Origin: Streptomyces griseoloalbus
GTDB lineage: Bacteria; Actinomycetota; Actinomycetes; Streptomycetales; Streptomycetaceae
NCBI GenBank assembly: GCA_014650015.1
Contig: BMUD01000022.1
Span: 59,295-123,294 of the forward strand
Direction of reading: 5' to 3'
Length of the DNA: 64,000 nucleotides
Shown here: positions 62,481 to 64,000 of the stretch, piece after piece
How positions within the stretch are numbered: the stretch's first letter is position 1
Layout of the letters: every line of letters begins with the position of its first letter
Position numbers and translations under genes: made by a program
Notes under the pieces: model-generated
Databases searched by the model: none
The model's input: the letters and a program-made list of their open reading frames with translations, nothing else
What the model was told of the DNA's origin: nothing

Positions 62481-63839
62481 TCAGTCTCCTCTCACGGCGA
62501 GGCGCTCGATCGCCGCCATGGGTACGGGCAGCCAGTCGGGTCGGTGCCGGGCCTCGTACAGCACCTCGTACACGGCACGGTCCGTCTCGTAAGCGCGGAG
62601 CAGGCCGTGCTTCTTGCGCGGGTCCCAGCCCGCGCGGGTGGCGTAGCCCGCGCAGTAGGCCTCACGGCAGCGCCGCGCCCATTCCGGGCGCCAGGGACGG
62701 CGCTGCCGGGCGGCGTAGTCGAAGGAGCGCAGCATTCCCGCGATGTCCCGCACGGGGGAGTGGGCGCTGCGCCGTTCGGAGAGCGGCCGGGACGGCTCGC
62801 CCTCGAAGTCGATGACGAACCACTCGCGCCCCGCCCGCAGTACCTGCCCGAGGTGCAGGTCGCCGTGGATGCGCTGGGCGGGCGGCCCGGCATCGCAGGT
62901 GGTCAGTGCGGCGAAGGCGGCCCGCAGCCCCGGTACGTGCGGCTGGAGCGCGGGGACGGCGTGCGCGGCGGCGGTCAGCCGCTCGGTCATGGCCGCCGCC
63001 GTCCGCCCGTTCTCCCCGGGCGGGCCGATGGGGAAGGCCGAGGACAGCGCCAGATGGACGTCCGCCGTGGCCCGGCCCAGGGCGTGCGCCTGTGCGGTGA
63101 AGTCGTCACCGGAGGCGAGCGCGTCGAGGGCAAGGGTCCAGCCGTCGGAGGCGTCGCGCAGATACGGCTGGAGCACGCCGAGCGTCGCCTTGAACGGATG
63201 CGTGGTGCGGAACCACGCCACCGGGGCGGGGACCCGGTGGCAGCCCTGGCGGGCCAGCGCGCCCGGCACCTCCAGATCCGGGTTGACTCCGGGCTGGATG
63301 CGCCGGAACACCTTCAGGATGTACTCGTCGCCGTACACCAGCGAGGAGTTGGACTGCTCGGCGTCCAGCAGCCGCGGCACGAGTCCCGCGGGCACCGGCT
63401 GGGACGCGTCGCACCCGAAACGCAGGGGGCCCGCCGTGCCGGGGCGGCGCAGCCGCTCCAGGAGCAGATGGGCGGCGCGCGGGTCGTGGAGGGCGTCGTA
63501 GACCGTCAGGCCGGCCAGCCGCCCGTCCAGCACCCTGCCGATCAGCGCCTTGCCCAGCCTCGGTGAGGGCTGTTCCCGTACGCCGAGGAGGAGTTGGTAG
63601 CAGTCACCGGCCGGCGACATGCCCCCGGGAGCGGGCACGCCTCCGTGGCCGGCGTAAACCAGCACGTGGAGACAGCCGGGGAAGAGCTCCGTCATCGACA
63701 GCACACCGAGGTCGGTGACGGGCCGGTCCTTGCCCGCGAACCAGCGCTGCAGCGGAAGCCACTCGCGCAGCAGCCCGGCGAGCGACTCCATGGGCTCGGC
63801 GGGCGCGTTTCGTGGGCGCAGGAATGCGGTCTTCGTCAT
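62481..63839 (-). CDS. mak: Maltokinase (Pep2/Mak), forming maltose 1-phosphate
   Basis: 452 residues, kinase fold of the maltokinase/aminoglycoside phosphotransferase type: [12 protein letters not shown] (catalytic loop) and [10 protein letters not shown] (metal loop), with W-F-A-G-K-D-R-P in the N-terminal cap. It phosphorylates maltose to maltose 1-phosphate, the donor for GlgE. AGGAGG nine bases before ATG 63839. Lies between treS and glgB on one transcript. Confidence 0.92.
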   Translation of the reverse strand: MTKTAFLRPRNAPAEPMESLAGLLREWLPLQRWFAGKDRPVTDLGVLSMTELFPGCLHVLVYAGHGGVPAPGGMSPAGDCYQLLLGVREQPSPRLGKALIGRVLDGRLAGLTVYDALHDPRAAHLLLERLRRPGTAGPLRFGCDASQPVPAGLVPRLLDAEQSNSSLVYGDEYILKVFRRIQPGVNPDLEVPGALARQGCHRVPAPVAWFRTTHPFKATLGVLQPYLRDASDGWTLALDALASGDDFTAQAHALGRATADVHLALSSAFPIGPPGENGRTAAAMTERLTAAAHAVPALQPHVPGLRAAFAALTTCDAGPPAQRIHGDLHLGQVLRAGREWFVIDFEGEPSRPLSERRSAHSPVRDIAGMLRSFDYAARQRRPWRPEWARRCREAYCAGYATRAGWDPRKKHGLLRAYETDRAVYEVLYEARHRPDWLPVPMAAIERLAVRGD

Positions 63840-63867
63840 GGTGACGCCTCCTCTCGCCGGCACACGC

Positions 63868-64000
63868 TCACAGTCGTCGGCCGATGCGGGATGCGACTCG
63901 GGTGAGCCGGAACCAGTAGAAGCCGTGGCCCGCGAGGGTCAGCAGATACGGCAGTTCGCCGATGGCGGGGAAGCGCACCCCGCCGAACAGCTCGACGGGA
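63868..64000 (-). CDS. treS: Trehalose synthase C-terminus (cut by window edge)
   Basis: The frame runs off the right edge; the last 43 residues read P-V-E-L-F-G-G-V-R-F-P-A-I-G-E-L-P-Y, then G-H-G-F-Y-W-F-R-L, the usual C-terminus of trehalose synthase-type GH13 enzymes, ending at a TGA at 63868-63870. TreS interconverts trehalose and maltose, feeding maltokinase 28 bases downstream. Confidence 0.85.
   Translation of the reverse strand, partial: PVELFGGVRFPAIGELPYLLTLAGHGFYWFRLTRVASRIGRRL

Overview
High-GC DNA (tightly packed genes, GTG starts, GGAGG-type ribosome binding sites, many 4-bp ATGA/GTGA overlaps) with SsgA-like, WhiB-like, DUF5133, DUF6480 and streptophobe families: this is a Streptomyces chromosome or a very close relative. 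The gene order SigB-family sigma factor / PopR / ClpP3-ClpP4 / SsgA-like / second SigB-family sigma factor / HAMP-repeat hybrid kinase / GlgB-maltokinase-TreS matches what I remember of the right-arm SCO73xx region of S. coelicolor (from memory, not searched).

Layout. 1-4.1 kb: membrane protein, two PRC-barrel proteins, an orphan HATPase anti-sigma-type protein and a SigB-group sigma factor. 4.4-6.2 kb: PopR regulator and the clpP3-clpP4 protease operon with its operators. 6.2-18.7 kb: metabolic and accessory genes (epoxide hydrolase, VOC proteins, RNase HI, aldo/keto reductase, SsgA-like protein, F420-type oxidoreductase, serine hydrolase, a kinase N-lobe fragment, PLP dehydratase, AIM24, a TerD-CAP-CAP fusion). 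18.7-22.3 kb: a three-gene redox/second-messenger signalling operon (receiver-flavoprotein, cNMP-binding histidine kinase, UBP zinc finger). 22.4-35.6 kb: USP, DUF4032 kinase-like, MBL hydrolase, acyltransferase, AlkB, two TetR units, DUF488, DUF6098, WhiB-like, a saccharopine-dehydrogenase-like protein, a LysG/LysE-type pair, a cNMP-binding protein. 36-39.5 kb: HATPase, second SigB-group sigma factor and small stress-type genes. 39.7-43.5 kb: FUSC transporter and type-II NADH dehydrogenase. 43.5-55.1 kb: a dense partner-switching block: an RsbR-RsbS-RsbT stressosome module with two SpoIIE-type phosphatases, a STAS anti-anti-sigma factor, an ANTAR-GAF-PAS-SpoIIE phosphatase and a 1334-residue hybrid histidine kinase carrying five 92-residue HAMP repeats. 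55.3-60.1 kb: PRC-barrel plus HATPase proteins, an acyl-CoA ligase, a small membrane protein and a GCS2 ligase. 60.2-64 kb: glgB, maltokinase and the end of treS (GlgE alpha-glucan pathway).

How it works together. Two SigB-group sigma factors, five small HATPase proteins, STAS proteins and PP2C phosphatases make a general-stress (osmotic/oxidative) control island. Seven sites of form GNNT-N14/15-GGGTA(C/T), the sigma-B-type promoter pattern, lie just upstream of genes scattered through the window, including one of the sigma factors, the SsgA-like gene and the STAS gene, suggesting the island controls itself and local effector genes. Two decayed genes (a lipoprotein and an MFS transporter) are also visible. 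No rRNA, tRNA, insertion sequence or CRISPR array was seen.
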